From an uncultured Eubacteriales bacterium (GTDB taxonomy: Bacteria; Bacillota; Clostridia; Peptostreptococcales; Anaerovoracaceae), in assembly GCA_900318105.1 (NCBI GenBank), contig ONJG01000068.1:1-37970 (forward strand): 37,970 nt of DNA, given 5' to 3'. Below, piece after piece: positions 22,585 to 30,486 of this stretch. Made by a program: the position numbers and the translations under genes. Positions within the stretch are counted from its first letter, which is position 1; each line of letters begins with the position of its first letter. The notes under the pieces are model-generated. The model was not told the DNA's origin, did not search any database, and saw only the letters and a list, made by a program, of their open reading frames with translations.

Positions 22585-23106
22585 TTAAGAGAGGAACTCT
22601 CTCATCTTAGTCAAACTTCTGGATAATTTGGACCTCACCGATCCTGCGGTGAGCCCGGTCATGTCAGATATTTCCTTACTGCTGAGTCCTGCGACTACAG
22701 AGAGGATTACTATCTCCCGCTCATCATCAGAGAGTATGTCAAGAGCTTCACTGAGCTCTTTTGAAAGTAATCCCGGTTCACAGTCGCTGTTCTCAGACAT
22801 CGCACTTGTGTCCCGGCCTGCTTTTTCTATCTTCTCCCGTTCGCTTATGATGCGCTTTATACCGGAGTTACAGGTGTTCCTGAGGATGGCGAACAGCCAT
22901 GCTGAAAAAGCCGAAACATCTTTCAGACCTTCAATACCCCTCCAGGCAGCGAGGACTGCATCGGATACGGCATCTTCGGCATCGGCGGGATTGCCAAGCC
23001 TGTAAAGAGCATAGCGATACAGACTGTCCTTGATCTCTCCGTACAAAGAGCAGAACTCCTCGCAGCTTAGCCTGTTATTCATTACGGTGTTTACTTCTTT
23101 TTTCAA
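22585..23106 (-). CDS. ECF-type RNA polymerase sigma factor
   Basis: The 173-residue protein shows sigma region 2 (RYALYRLGNPADAEDAVSDA, then SAWLFAILRNTCN) and region 4 (LDILSDDEREIVILSVVAGL, then SSKEISDMTGLTAGSVRSKL). The start is taken as TTG at 23104-23106, 7 bases after GAGG; ATG 23082 has no ribosome binding site. It lies directly upstream of the membrane beta-propeller gene, the typical order for an ECF sigma factor and its membrane regulator. Autoregulation from the region around 23149-23172 is possible. Confidence 0.85.
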   Translation of the reverse strand: MKKEVNTVMNNRLSCEEFCSLYGEIKDSLYRYALYRLGNPADAEDAVSDAVLAAWRGIEGLKDVSAFSAWLFAILRNTCNSGIKRIISEREKIEKAGRDTSAMSENSDCEPGLLSKELSEALDILSDDEREIVILSVVAGLSSKEISDMTGLTAGSVRSKLSRSLTKMREFLS

Positions 23107-23148
23107 TTATCCACCTCTGCTATTTTTGAGAGCTCTCATATATATAGT

Positions 23149-23172
23149 ATCGTAAAACGATGAAAGTGTTGC
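23149..23172 (-). promoter_or_regulatory. Possible ECF-type promoter of the sigma operon
   Basis: On the minus strand GCAAC (plus 23168-23172) is followed after 15 bases by CGAT (plus 23149-23152), similar to the AAC...CGT layout of ECF promoters. It is short and degenerate, so support is weak. Confidence 0.25.
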
Positions 23173-23200
23173 GACAATTTGATAAAAGCTGAAAAAGATG

Positions 23201-23229
23201 TTGATTTAGTCGTTCGGCTATATTATAAT
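23201..23229 (+). promoter_or_regulatory. Sigma-A promoter of hipBA
   Basis: TTGATT (23201-23206), a 17-base spacer and a perfect TATAAT (23224-23229) form a strong promoter. The first operator-like palindrome (23207-23220) fills the spacer, so a bound repressor would block RNA polymerase. Confidence 0.7.
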
Positions 23230-23298
23230 CTTGGTATAGAAAATATAGTCGAACGAAGAAATTTATAATCTCAAAACAGGAATTTAGTCGTTCGCCTA
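23207..23298 (+). repeat. Three operator-like palindromes with 39-bp period
   Basis: Sites at 23207-23220 (TAGTCGTTCGGCTA), 23246-23259 (TAGTCGAACGAAGA) and 23285-23298 (TAGTCGTTCGCCTA) share the imperfect palindrome TAGNCG-WW-CGNCTA. Each starts exactly 39 bases after the previous one. They lie between the ECF sigma operon and hipBA and are likely HipB operators. Confidence 0.65.
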
Positions 23299-23368
23299 TA
23301 TAATCAGATACGGTAAAGGTTACAGCAATCATTTATTTGATTGCCTTTTGTCTTTGGAGGGATTTTTT

Positions 23369-23587
23369 GTGAAGACAGTTCATTCAAGCAAAGATATAGG
23401 AGCCGAGATAAGAAAGAGGCGCAAGGAGCTGGGATATACCCAGGGCTTTCTTGCGGATTATGTCGGCGTGAGCTCGAGCTTTCTTTCCGAGCTTGAAAAC
23501 GGAAAAGAAACGGTGCAGCTCAATAAACTGATGGATGTTATGAGCCTTCTGGGAATGGATATGTGCATAAGCAGAAGGGGCGAATAG
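23369..23587 (+). CDS. hipB: HipB-type HTH antitoxin
   Basis: GTG 23369, 8 bases after GGAGG, gives 72 residues with an XRE helix-turn-helix: IGAEIRKRRKELGYTQGFLA then DYVGVSSSFLSELENGKETV. A TTG seven codons upstream is in frame but lies before the ribosome binding site. HipB proteins bind operators and neutralise HipA. The hipA frame opens before the hipB stop, and the likely hipA start lies 8 bases after it. The palindromes at 23207-23298 are the probable binding sites. Confidence 0.8.
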   Translation: MKTVHSSKDIGAEIRKRRKELGYTQGFLADYVGVSSSFLSELENGKETVQLNKLMDVMSLLGMDMCISRRGE

Positions 23588-23595
23588 GAGCGGAT

Positions 23596-24867
23596 TTGAG
23601 AAGACTCGATGTTGAGATAGAAATAATGGGCCGCCAGAAAGAGGTGGGTAGCATCACGGGGGACTCCGAGTTCTCTGCGGTTTTTGAGTATTCCGAGGAT
23701 TATATCAATTCGAGGGATGCAAAACCCATATCCATCAGTCTTCCTCTGAGAAGAGAAGCGTACGGACCCGAGCAGACAAGGATTTTCTTTGAAGGACTGC
23801 TCCCCGAGGGATTTCTCCGCCGCACTGTGGCCAAGAACAACAGGGTCGATGCGGATGATTATCTGTCACTTCTCGGGATGCTGGGTTCGGAATGCCTGGG
23901 AGCCATAACGCTCAAGGGAGACGACTACCAGTGGTTTGAGCCGGGCTACAGAAAGCTCGATGCGGACATCATGTATGACCTTGCTGCGGAAGGAGCGACG
24001 AAATCGGCGGACCTCATCGCAGAGTCGCATCTCTCGCTCACCGGAGCATCCGGAAAGATCGGAGTTTACCGCGACGCCGGAGGAGACTGGTATCTCCCGA
24101 TAGGAAATGCACCGAGCACTCATATATTGAAACAGAGTCACATAAGATATGACTTTATCGTGCAGAACGAGCAGCTGGCTCTCATGACCGCAAAGGCCAT
24201 GGGCATAGAGACTCCGGGCACGGTAATTATCAATAACAGCAAGCCGGAGCACGAAGATGAGGTGCTGCTGGCAACCGAACGCTATGACAGGACCATGGAG
24301 GGCAGTATCAAATCGCTGTCCGGCATGCCGTGTCCGCTGAGGCTCCATCAGGAGGACTTCGGACAGGCGCTCGGGATATCTGCCGCAAACAAGTATGAGA
24401 GGCCGGGCGAACACCATATGAAGGATATGTTCAGGATCCTGAGGGCGCACTCTGCATCACCCATAGACGATCAGATAAAACTCTGGGACATGATTATCTT
24501 CCATTATCTGATCGGCAACACCGACGGACATATAAAGAACTTTTCGCTGCTCTATGACAGCAAGATCGGTTCCAAGAGACTGGCACCGGCCTATGACATA
24601 GTCAGCACGATAGTATACGACACACACTCATCCGAAATGGCATTTTCCATCGGAGGCATCAGTGAGTGGAGAGAGCTGGACAGAAGCGCGTTCGAGAGAG
24701 CTGCAAAGGAATGCGGGCTCAATCAAAGGATATTCATGAAACGCTTTGATGAGATGGAATCAAAATTCGATGAGGTCCTGCACAAATCCGCAGACATAAT
24801 GTCGGAGCAGGGTTACTCGGAGGCCCGCATGATTGCGGACACGATAACAGAGAAAAGAAGGGGATAA
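23596..24867 (+). CDS. hipA: HipA-family serine/threonine kinase toxin
   Basis: The start is taken as TTG 23596 with TAGGAG in front, giving 423 residues; the frame is open further upstream. Motifs match HipA kinases: an N-terminal subdomain with FFEGLLPEGFLR (64-75), the loop SLTGASGKIGVY (148-159), ATP-binding lysine in HILK (Lys179), catalytic loop GNTDGHIKN (307-315, Asp310 and Asn315), and the metal-binding aspartate in APAYDI (Asp334). Known HipA proteins phosphorylate aminoacyl-tRNA synthetases (GltX in E. coli) and cause growth arrest. All key residues appear intact, so the toxin should be active. Confidence 0.85.
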   Translation: MRRLDVEIEIMGRQKEVGSITGDSEFSAVFEYSEDYINSRDAKPISISLPLRREAYGPEQTRIFFEGLLPEGFLRRTVAKNNRVDADDYLSLLGMLGSECLGAITLKGDDYQWFEPGYRKLDADIMYDLAAEGATKSADLIAESHLSLTGASGKIGVYRDAGGDWYLPIGNAPSTHILKQSHIRYDFIVQNEQLALMTAKAMGIETPGTVIINNSKPEHEDEVLLATERYDRTMEGSIKSLSGMPCPLRLHQEDFGQALGISAANKYERPGEHHMKDMFRILRAHSASPIDDQIKLWDMIIFHYLIGNTDGHIKNFSLLYDSKIGSKRLAPAYDIVSTIVYDTHSSEMAFSIGGISEWRELDRSAFERAAKECGLNQRIFMKRFDEMESKFDEVLHKSADIMSEQGYSEARMIADTITEKRRG

Positions 24868-24868
24868 A

Positions 24869-25783
24869 TTGGATAAAAGAGAATACAGAACAGGTGCGCT
24901 GTATGTGCTGCTCTGCCAGCTGATGTGGGGCTTTCTGCCCATATACTGGCAGGCGCTTGAGCCCATCGAATCATGGAAGATAGTGCTCTACCGCATACTC
25001 ACGATGTTCATCTATTCATATATAGTAGCCAGGTTCGCCTACAGCAAAGAAGAGATATGGGGCCTGATGGCAGATAAGAAAAAAGTCCTCAGGTCATTTG
25101 CCGCAGGACTCGTGCTCACCTTCAACTGGAGCCTGTACATCTGGGCCATGAACTCGGGGCGGGTCATTCAGGCATCGATAGGATACTTTATAGAGCCAAT
25201 CGTGATATGTGCATTCGGGATAGTGCTCTTTAAGGAAAAGCTCACAAAATACAATATAGTGGCCATGTGCCTGGCGCTGATAGCAATAGTAATAATACTG
25301 GTGCACTTCGGTCAGCTTCCGGGAGTCGCCCTCGGCCTTGCGGTCTCATGGGCTGTCTACTCGGCCATTAAAAAGGCATCGGATCAGCCGCCGCTGATAG
25401 CGCTGGTTTATGAGACCATGCCGTACGCTGTGCTGGCTCTGATAGCCATAGTGTACATAGAGGCCAGGGGAGTGGGAGCGATAAGCGTGAATGCCCCGAG
25501 GCAGTATGCGATGCTCTGGGCAAGCGGACTGATGACGCTGATACCAGTCGCACTCTTCGGATATGCGGCGAAAAAGACGCCTTTGCAGCTGCTGGGCCTC
25601 GCGCAGTATGTGAGCCCGACTATATCACTGCTGCTCGGCATATTCCTCTTCAGGGAACCGACGGACAGGGTGCAGATGATGGCTCTCGGAATAATATGGA
25701 TTGGACTTGTATTCTTCACTTACGGAGAGTTTGAAAGGATGAAGGAACTGCCGAATACAGGCAGCGATGATAACAGTCAATAA
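24869..25783 (+). CDS. rarD: RarD, EamA-family transporter
   Basis: The 304-residue protein has about ten transmembrane helices and the RarD pattern near the start, GALYVLLCQLMWGFLPIYWQ (9-28). It then has ASIGYFIEPIVICAFGIVLF and LLGLAQYVSPTISLLLGIFL near the end. RarD belongs to the drug/metabolite transporter superfamily; its substrate is not firmly known. The start is TTG 24869, one base after the hipA stop, with AGGGGAT as ribosome binding site. It is probably read through from hipBA. Confidence 0.85.
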   Translation: MDKREYRTGALYVLLCQLMWGFLPIYWQALEPIESWKIVLYRILTMFIYSYIVARFAYSKEEIWGLMADKKKVLRSFAAGLVLTFNWSLYIWAMNSGRVIQASIGYFIEPIVICAFGIVLFKEKLTKYNIVAMCLALIAIVIILVHFGQLPGVALGLAVSWAVYSAIKKASDQPPLIALVYETMPYAVLALIAIVYIEARGVGAISVNAPRQYAMLWASGLMTLIPVALFGYAAKKTPLQLLGLAQYVSPTISLLLGIFLFREPTDRVQMMALGIIWIGLVFFTYGEFERMKELPNTGSDDNSQ

Positions 25784-25830
25784 ACGCTACAGATATATAC
25801 AGGTTTAATTAAGGAAGGAACCACAAACCA

Positions 25831-26679
25831 ATGATTGAATTCAAGAATGTAAGCAAGAAGTTCGGGAATAATGTGGCCCTCGACGATGTGTCAATACACA
25901 TCAAGAAGGGTGACTTTGTGTTCCTCGTGGGACCGAGCGGAGCAGGAAAGACAACTTTCATCAGGCTCATACTGAAGGAACTTGATCCTGACAAAGGTAA
26001 AATCCTGCTTTCGGGCCAGGACATCACAAAGCTCAGGAAGCGCAAAATTCCGGAAGTAAGACAGAAAATCGGTATGGTATTCCAGGATTTCAGACTTCTC
26101 GAAAAAAAGACAGTATACGAGAATGTCGCATTTGCCATGGAAGTACTGCACAAGAGCAGAAAGGAGATCAAAGAAAGGGTTCCTTACGTGCTCGAGCTTG
26201 TGGATATACTGGACAAGGCCAACAGATACCCGGCTGAGCTCTCTGCCGGAGAGCAGCAGAGGGTAGGAATCGCAAGGGCTCTGGCCAACCAGCCGAGAGT
26301 TCTGATCTGCGATGAGCCGACAGGTAACCTCGATCCCGTGACGGCCATGGAAATCATGGCGCTGCTGGAGCTCATCAACATAAGAGGCACGACGGTGCTG
26401 ATGGTGACGCATGCCAGGGATATCGTTGATGCCATGAACAAGAGGGTTGTGGCCATCAACGACGGAAAGATAATCTCGGACGGTGCAGGCGGCTACGTAT
26501 TCAGGGACTTCGATCTTGACGGTATGCCTGATGATGCATCCGATGCGAGAAAGACCATAACGAGCATTTCACGTCAGACACTGACCGGACTTTCGCCGCG
26601 TCAGACCATGACCAGCGTGAGTCAGCCGACCGAGGTCTCAGATAACGAAGTCGAAGATATGCTCAGTGATTATCTGTAA
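25831..26679 (+). CDS. ftsE: Cell division ATP-binding protein FtsE with C-terminal extension
   Basis: The 282-residue ABC ATPase has Walker A GPSGAGKT (34-41), Q-loop GMVFQDFRLL (81-90), signature LSAGEQQR (137-144), Walker B LICDEPTGNLD (158-168) and H-loop VTHA (192-195). FtsE pairs with FtsX to control septal peptidoglycan hydrolases. Typical FtsE is about 220-230 residues. The last 55 residues here form a Ser/Thr/Gln-rich tail with a repeated S-x-R-Q-T-x-T pattern (about 246-262) and an acidic end. The signature LSAGE in place of LSGGE is a common minor variant. Confidence 0.95.
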   Translation: MIEFKNVSKKFGNNVALDDVSIHIKKGDFVFLVGPSGAGKTTFIRLILKELDPDKGKILLSGQDITKLRKRKIPEVRQKIGMVFQDFRLLEKKTVYENVAFAMEVLHKSRKEIKERVPYVLELVDILDKANRYPAELSAGEQQRVGIARALANQPRVLICDEPTGNLDPVTAMEIMALLELINIRGTTVLMVTHARDIVDAMNKRVVAINDGKIISDGAGGYVFRDFDLDGMPDDASDARKTITSISRQTLTGLSPRQTMTSVSQPTEVSDNEVEDMLSDYL

Positions 26680-26693
26680 GGAGGAGAGGGAAA

Positions 26694-27584
26694 ATGAGAA
26701 GATTCGGATATAACCTCAAACAGGCCTTCGTACAGATGGGCAGAAATAAAGGCATGTATTTTACGACCATCCTAGCCATAACAGCCATGATGCTCATACT
26801 CGGACTGTTTTTCGTGGCTTTCGTCAACGTAAACCTGTTTACAAAATCAATAGAAAAGGACTACAACGTAGTCCAGGTATATGTAAAAGAAAATACAAAA
26901 GCAGAGGAAGTGAAAGCCCTGACCGAATCGCTGGAGAACATGGAAGGCGTTGAAAAAGTAGAATTTGTAAGCAAGGCTGACGCCCTGGTGTCACTCAAGG
27001 ATACCTGGGGCGACAACGCATATCTGCTGGACAATCTGCCGCAGAATCCTCTGCCGGACTCATTCAATGTATATGTCAAGGACAAGGATGCGGCCAACAG
27101 ACTTGCAGAGGAAGCGCCCAAGCTCGCAGGGGTTGAGGACATAGTTTATTACAGAGATACGATTGAAAAGCTTGCGCAGCTTTCGAGGTTTGTCGAGACA
27201 GGCTCCATAGTTGCGATGCTCTTTCTCATAATTGTATCGATCATAATAGTGGCCAATACGATCAAGCTGACCGTGTTCAACAGAGAAAAAGAGATAGGCA
27301 TCATGAAGTATCTCGGTGCCACAAACAGCTTTGTAAGGGCGCCGTTCATACTCGGAGGAATTATAGTGGGTATTGTATCCGCTGTAGTGGCGACGGGACT
27401 GACTCATCTCATCTACTCCAGGATATCCGGAATAATAGGCGAGGATGTAAACCGCATACTCTCCATCAATTTCGTTCCGGCAGAGCAGCTTTCGATGGTG
27501 CTGCTTGTGATGTTCCTGATACTCGGAGTTCTTATAGGATCGGTCGGAAGTATGATTTCAATCAGGAGATTCCTGGATAAATAG
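26694..27584 (+). CDS. ftsX: Cell division protein FtsX
   Basis: The 296-residue integral membrane protein has transmembrane helix 1 at about 20-44 (YFTTILAITAMMLILGLFFV), an extracellular domain (about 48-165), and three further helices near 172-195, 218-240 and 268-288. The NREKEIGIMKYLGATNSFVR block (about 200-219) is the FtsX/MacB cytoplasmic signature. It forms the ABC complex with FtsE and activates the EnvC-like M23 protein encoded next. GGAGGAGAGGGAAA is its ribosome binding site. Confidence 0.95.
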   Translation: MRRFGYNLKQAFVQMGRNKGMYFTTILAITAMMLILGLFFVAFVNVNLFTKSIEKDYNVVQVYVKENTKAEEVKALTESLENMEGVEKVEFVSKADALVSLKDTWGDNAYLLDNLPQNPLPDSFNVYVKDKDAANRLAEEAPKLAGVEDIVYYRDTIEKLAQLSRFVETGSIVAMLFLIIVSIIIVANTIKLTVFNREKEIGIMKYLGATNSFVRAPFILGGIIVGIVSAVVATGLTHLIYSRISGIIGEDVNRILSINFVPAEQLSMVLLVMFLILGVLIGSVGSMISIRRFLDK

Positions 27585-27604
27585 TGTGGCACAAGGGGGA
27601 AGAC

Positions 27605-28810
27605 ATGCGTAATAAAAGCAGAAAGAATTTAATAATCATCCTCACACTTATAGCGTCGCTTTGCCTCACGTCCTTCTTTTCGGCATTTGCCGTGACGCAG
27701 GAGGAAAAAGAGGCGGCGGAAAAGGCAGCCAAGGAAGCGGCTGCTCAGGCTGAGGCCAAGAAAAAAGAGGTCAAGGAGACCGCAAAGAAAAGGGCAGCGG
27801 CCATAGCCAATTTTGAGGAGGCCGAAAAAGAGCTCGACAATATCCAGGCGGAAATGGAAACCACAAAAGCTGATATAGAGGCCACAAAAACATCTATAGC
27901 CGTAACCGAAGCAGAGATAGTCGAGACGCAAAAGAAGATACAGAAAAAGGAAGCCGAGATCGAAGAGCAGAACAAAGCTCTTGGTAACAGACTTACCGCT
28001 ATGTACAAAACCGGATCTGCAGGGTTCATCGATGTAATGCTGAACTCAGAGAGTGTTGAGGGACTTCTGGCCAACTGGGGTATGGTCCATAAAATCCTCG
28101 AAAGCGACCAGGAGCTGCTCGAGAAACTACAGGACGACTACAAGGAGCTCGAGGAGATAAAGGCAGAGCTCCTGGATAAGCAGGCTTATCTTGAGAGCCA
28201 GCAGGTTGCGCTCGAGGAGCAGCAGCTCAGACTCGAAGGACAGCAGGCAGAGACCGAGGAACTTAAGAACAAATACAAGGCAGAGGCCGACAGGCTGCAT
28301 GCAATGGAAGAGCAGATGGAAGCCGAGGCCGCAGCTATGGCTGCCGAAGCAGCTGCAAAGCAGGCAGAGGCAGAGCGCATGATAGTTGAATCCGGCGGAA
28401 CAGTCGAAGCAAAGCCGGGACAGTATCAGTGGCCGATAGCGTCCAACTGGATACAGACGAGTAATTACGGATGGAGAATCTGTCCGTTCCACGGAAGGGA
28501 ATTCCACAACGGACTCGACCTCGTGCTCTCAAGCGGAACCTACGGAGCACCCGTATATGCGATAGCAGATGGTGTAATCACAAGGGCTTCGTGGTATGGC
28601 GGCTACGGCATGTGCATAACCTACGCGATCGGCGGCGGATACAGCGTACTGTGCGGACATCTCAGCGGATACAACTGCAGTACAAATCAGGTCGTTAAAA
28701 AAGGACAGGTCATAGGATATATTGGAAGCACGGGTAACTCAACGGGTCCGCACCTGCACTTCACAGTGTTTAAAAACGGAGACTCGGTAAATCCGTACTC
28801 ACTCTACTAG
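27605..28810 (+). CDS. EnvC-like murein hydrolase activator with M23 (LytM) domain
   Basis: ATG 27605 follows AAGGGGGAAGAC and gives 401 residues; an in-frame GTG at 27584 overlaps the ftsX stop and is less likely. A signal peptide (about 1-31) precedes a long coiled coil (about 35-270) rich in Ala, Glu and Lys. A C-terminal M23 peptidase domain follows, with HNGLDL (zinc-ligand His and Asp) and GPHLHFTVF (HxH). The zinc ligands look intact, so it may cut peptidoglycan itself. FtsEX-driven coiled-coil movement is the known control mode for such proteins. Confidence 0.9.
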   Translation: MRNKSRKNLIIILTLIASLCLTSFFSAFAVTQEEKEAAEKAAKEAAAQAEAKKKEVKETAKKRAAAIANFEEAEKELDNIQAEMETTKADIEATKTSIAVTEAEIVETQKKIQKKEAEIEEQNKALGNRLTAMYKTGSAGFIDVMLNSESVEGLLANWGMVHKILESDQELLEKLQDDYKELEEIKAELLDKQAYLESQQVALEEQQLRLEGQQAETEELKNKYKAEADRLHAMEEQMEAEAAAMAAEAAAKQAEAERMIVESGGTVEAKPGQYQWPIASNWIQTSNYGWRICPFHGREFHNGLDLVLSSGTYGAPVYAIADGVITRASWYGGYGMCITYAIGGGYSVLCGHLSGYNCSTNQVVKKGQVIGYIGSTGNSTGPHLHFTVFKNGDSVNPYSLY

Positions 28811-28825
28811 GGAGGTTACCAGGCA

Positions 28826-30475
28826 TTGAAGGATATACCTGAAAAGGTACTGGAGATAATTAAATCACGAGGAATAGGAGAGGAGGAGCTCGAGGAGTTC
28901 CTCTCTCCGAAACCGAAACTGGCATACGATCCATTCCTGCTCTCCAATATGAGAGAGGGAGCGGATTTATTGCTCAAAAATGCAGATGAGGGTAAGAACA
29001 TAGTCATCTACGGAGATTATGACGTGGACGGGATCACCTCCACGGCTCTTTTGATGAAAGTATTATCCTGTCTGACGGATAAAATCAGCTATTATATTCC
29101 GTCCCGCATAGACGAGGGCTACGGCCTCCACAAGGATGCCATAGACAGAATAAAAGCAGGCGGAGGAGAGTTCATAGTTACGGTGGACTGCGGCTCCGTA
29201 TCGAGGGAAGAGACAGAATATGCGCACAGCCTGGGCATAGAGACCCTGGTCACCGATCATCACAATATCTCGGATGTGGTTGCAAGCGGCATTGTCATAA
29301 ACCCGAGGCTTCCGGAGGACGGATATCCGTTCAAGGGCCTCGCCGGAGTCGGCGTTGCATACAAGCTCGCTCTTGCGATAGCAAGAGAAAGAGATATTCC
29401 GGGTGCCCTGATGGCGGAGATAATTGAGCTCGCCACTGTGGGGACCATAGCGGACATCATGCCCATGCTCGACGAAAACAGGACGCTTGTAAAAGTCGGC
29501 CTTCGGAGCATGCACCTCGGATGCAGGAACAAGGGCCTCAGGGAGCTGATAGACAGGTCATCCCTGGACTACAGGACCATTAAAGCATCGGACATCTCGT
29601 ACGGTATAGCGCCCAAGATAAACGCATCCGGCCGGATGGGAGATGCCACACTGGGAGTCAGGCTGCTGCTTTCGGAAGATGAGAGCGAGATAAGGGATTG
29701 CTGCAATGAACTTCTCGCCGCCAACAGAGAGAGGCGGAGGCTCCAGGACGAGGCATTTGAAAAAGGCCTCAGCATAGTAGGGGACGAGATGAAAAAAGGC
29801 GACTTTCTGATGCTCGAAATCAATGATTCGCACGAAGGAGTGCTAGGAATCGTCGCAGGGCGCATCAGAGAGCAGGTAAACAGACCGGTTGTCGTGGTCT
29901 CGCTCGGAGACGGAAACTACAAGGGCACGGGCAGGTCCATCAGAGGGGTCGACATGTTCTCGATGCTGGATAAATACAGATATGATTTCATAAGCTTTGG
30001 CGGACACAGTGCGGCTTGCGGTTTCACCATAGCAGCTGATAAAATGGAACGTCTGAAGGAGAACTTAAACAAAGACCTGGCAGAGAAAAACAAGGAAGAA
30101 CCGGATCTGTTTGAGTTCAGCTACGATTTCGATGCATGCATCGATTCGGATGACATAGACATAGACCTTGCGGAGGCGCTTGAGATGCTCGAGCCCTGCG
30201 GAAAAGAAAACGAATTGCCGATGTTCCTTGTCAGAAATGCAGAGGTCAGCAACTGGCGTTTTCTGAAAGACGGGGAAAAGATGGCTAAGTTCGCCATCAG
30301 AACGTCGGACGGCAGGTACATTGACTCCGTGATTTTCAGCGGGGCAGGAGACGCTTATGAAGAGCTGTCCAGAGGACCTGTGGATATAATCGGAAATATA
30401 GAGAAAAATGTCTGGAGAGATGAGGCCAGGGTCCAGCTCGTGGCCAGATACATAGTACCCGGAGGAAGCATTTAG
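28826..30475 (+). CDS. recJ: Single-stranded-DNA-specific exonuclease RecJ
   Basis: The 549-residue protein has the DHH phosphoesterase core: VIYGDYDVDGITST (about 55-68), VDCGS, TDHHN (about 143-147), then the DHHA1 region with SGRMGDATLG and GRSIRGVDM, and a C-terminal OB-like domain. RecJ is a 5'-3' exonuclease in recombination and repair. At 549 residues it is in the usual range. The start is TTG 28826, 9 bases after GGAGGT. It sits between the M23 gene and the S41 peptidase gene, interrupting the common ftsE-ftsX-M23-S41 order. Confidence 0.9.
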   Translation: MKDIPEKVLEIIKSRGIGEEELEEFLSPKPKLAYDPFLLSNMREGADLLLKNADEGKNIVIYGDYDVDGITSTALLMKVLSCLTDKISYYIPSRIDEGYGLHKDAIDRIKAGGGEFIVTVDCGSVSREETEYAHSLGIETLVTDHHNISDVVASGIVINPRLPEDGYPFKGLAGVGVAYKLALAIARERDIPGALMAEIIELATVGTIADIMPMLDENRTLVKVGLRSMHLGCRNKGLRELIDRSSLDYRTIKASDISYGIAPKINASGRMGDATLGVRLLLSEDESEIRDCCNELLAANRERRRLQDEAFEKGLSIVGDEMKKGDFLMLEINDSHEGVLGIVAGRIREQVNRPVVVVSLGDGNYKGTGRSIRGVDMFSMLDKYRYDFISFGGHSAACGFTIAADKMERLKENLNKDLAEKNKEEPDLFEFSYDFDACIDSDDIDIDLAEALEMLEPCGKENELPMFLVRNAEVSNWRFLKDGEKMAKFAIRTSDGRYIDSVIFSGAGDAYEELSRGPVDIIGNIEKNVWRDEARVQLVARYIVPGGSI

Positions 30476-30486
30476 ATCCTGAGGAA

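Noticed and set aside
23201..23300. CRISPR-like array made of the three repeats upstream of hipB
   Set aside because: Units are about 14 bp with unequal arms, there are only three, they are centred on a promoter, and no cas genes are nearby. Operators explain them better.
23120..23332. 70-codon minus-strand reading frame in the hipBA/sigma intergenic region
   Set aside because: It runs through the promoter and the three operator-like repeats. The translation has no family features and no ribosome binding site.
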